From: Pseudomonas defluvii
GTDB taxonomy: Bacteria; Pseudomonadota; Gammaproteobacteria; Pseudomonadales; Pseudomonadaceae
Direction of reading: 5' to 3'
NCBI RefSeq assembly: GCF_001695625.1
Contig: NZ_MBPN01000030.1
Location: forward strand, 1 to 54,779
Length of the DNA: 54,779 nt
A program made the translations under genes and the position numbers. Position 1 is the first letter of the stretch. Every line of letters begins with the position of its first letter. This document shows, piece after piece, positions 54,327-54,779 of this stretch. Under the pieces are notes generated by a model. That model was not told where the DNA came from, did not search any database, and saw only the letters and a program-made list of their open reading frames with translations.

Positions 54327-54779
54327 TCAGTGCCCGTTCTGTACATCCAGTACGACCTGATACAGGGACTGGCTATCGCCGGCCGCACGCAGTTTTTCGC
54401 GAACGTCCTTGCGGTCAAGCATGCTGGCGATCTGGCGCAGCAGCTCCAGGTGCTCGTCGGTGGCGGCTTCCGGAACCAGCAGTACGAACAGCAGGTCTAC
54501 GGGAGCACCATCGATGGCGTCGTAATCTATGGGGGCATCCAGGTGGAGCAGCGCACTGATCGGTGCGGTGCAGCCACTGAGGCGGCAGTGTGGAATGGCG
54601 ATACCGTTGCCGAAACCGGTTGAACCCAGTTTTTCGCGGGCAATCAGGCTCTCGAAGACATCTTGCATTTCCAGATCCGGTACTTCCCGGTCAATCAGGT
54701 TGGCAATGTGTTCGAGTACGCGTTTTTTACTGCCGCCCGGCACGTTCACAAGTGAACGGCCGGGGGTCAGGATATCTTC
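54327..54779 (-). CDS. ptsN: Nitrogen-PTS EIIA component PtsN, 5' end outside window
   Basis: At least 150 residues of EIIA-Ntr, reading from the window edge [24 protein letters not shown]. The phospho-acceptor His is in GIAIPHCRL and the conserved LLFVLLVPE follows. It regulates potassium transport, sigma-54-related functions and carbon/nitrogen balance by its phosphorylation state. Only a few N-terminal residues are missing; the GTG at 54749 is an internal Val, not the start, since conserved sequence continues upstream. It is the first gene in the window of a minus-strand ptsN-rapZ-ptsO group. Confidence 0.95.
   Translation of the reverse strand, partial: EDILTPGRSLVNVPGGSKKRVLEHIANLIDREVPDLEMQDVFESLIAREKLGSTGFGNGIAIPHCRLSGCTAPISALLHLDAPIDYDAIDGAPVDLLFVLLVPEAATDEHLELLRQIASMLDRKDVREKLRAAGDSQSLYQVVLDVQNGH

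Overview
The window is a piece of a Pseudomonas chromosome, most likely from the P. putida/P. fluorescens side of the genus. This rests on gene content and order: piuB-piuA/piuC-speC-prfC, the dpp dipeptide operon next to roxS-roxR, then gatCAB/mreBCD/maf/rng/yhdP/tldD/darP/pmbA and ptsO-rapZ-ptsN. It also rests on short REP-like palindromes built around GGCTTGCC/GGCAAGCC. No tRNA, rRNA, CRISPR array or insertion sequence was recognised.

Layout. (1) 1-6617: an iron-starvation block. A membrane PepSY/flavodoxin reductase and a TonB siderophore receptor lie on the minus strand; a PiuC-type hydroxylase and a Sel1-repeat protein lie on the plus strand. Two Fur-box-like sites sit between the divergent pair. 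(2) 6631-9952: ornithine decarboxylase speC (minus) and release factor 3 prfC (plus) diverge from a 504-bp spacer. (3) 9966-15053: one very large protein (1695 aa) resembling the Pseudomonas dermonecrotic-toxin-like (DUF6543) proteins, with an HExxH plus TxDxxY zinc-peptidase signature near its C-terminus. It is the clearest accessory gene. (4) 15196-25802: dppA3-dppA2-opdP-dppA-dppBCDF on the minus strand, three peptide-binding proteins and a porin feeding one ABC transporter. Hairpins stand at the loose gene boundaries. (5) 26062-28792: a SIMPL-domain protein and the redox-responsive RoxS/RoxR pair. (6) 28799-30991: an unusual overlapping GNAT / PlsC-like acyltransferase / HAD phosphatase operon, followed by 477 bp with no convincing gene. 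(7) 31469-35726: an AEC transporter, the aromatic amino-acid permease AroP, then rlpA-like / CaCA antiporter / CMD genes on the minus strand. (8) 35818-54779: housekeeping genes for tRNA amidation (gatCAB), cell shape (mreBCD), nucleotide sanitation (maf), RNase G, envelope (yhdP), a nitrilase-family amidase, TldD/PmbA protease subunits, DarP, and the nitrogen-PTS group with rapZ. ptsN runs off the window.

Points deserving attention are the large metalloprotease-toxin-like gene, the three-gene acyl/acetyl/phosphatase operon, two genes (mreC and the CaCA antiporter) that seem to have no start other than ATT, an E-to-Q change at the antiporter's first ion-binding motif, a decayed second copy of pmbA, and the hairpins punctuating the dpp operon. 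All functions are inferred from reading the sequence; no database search was run.
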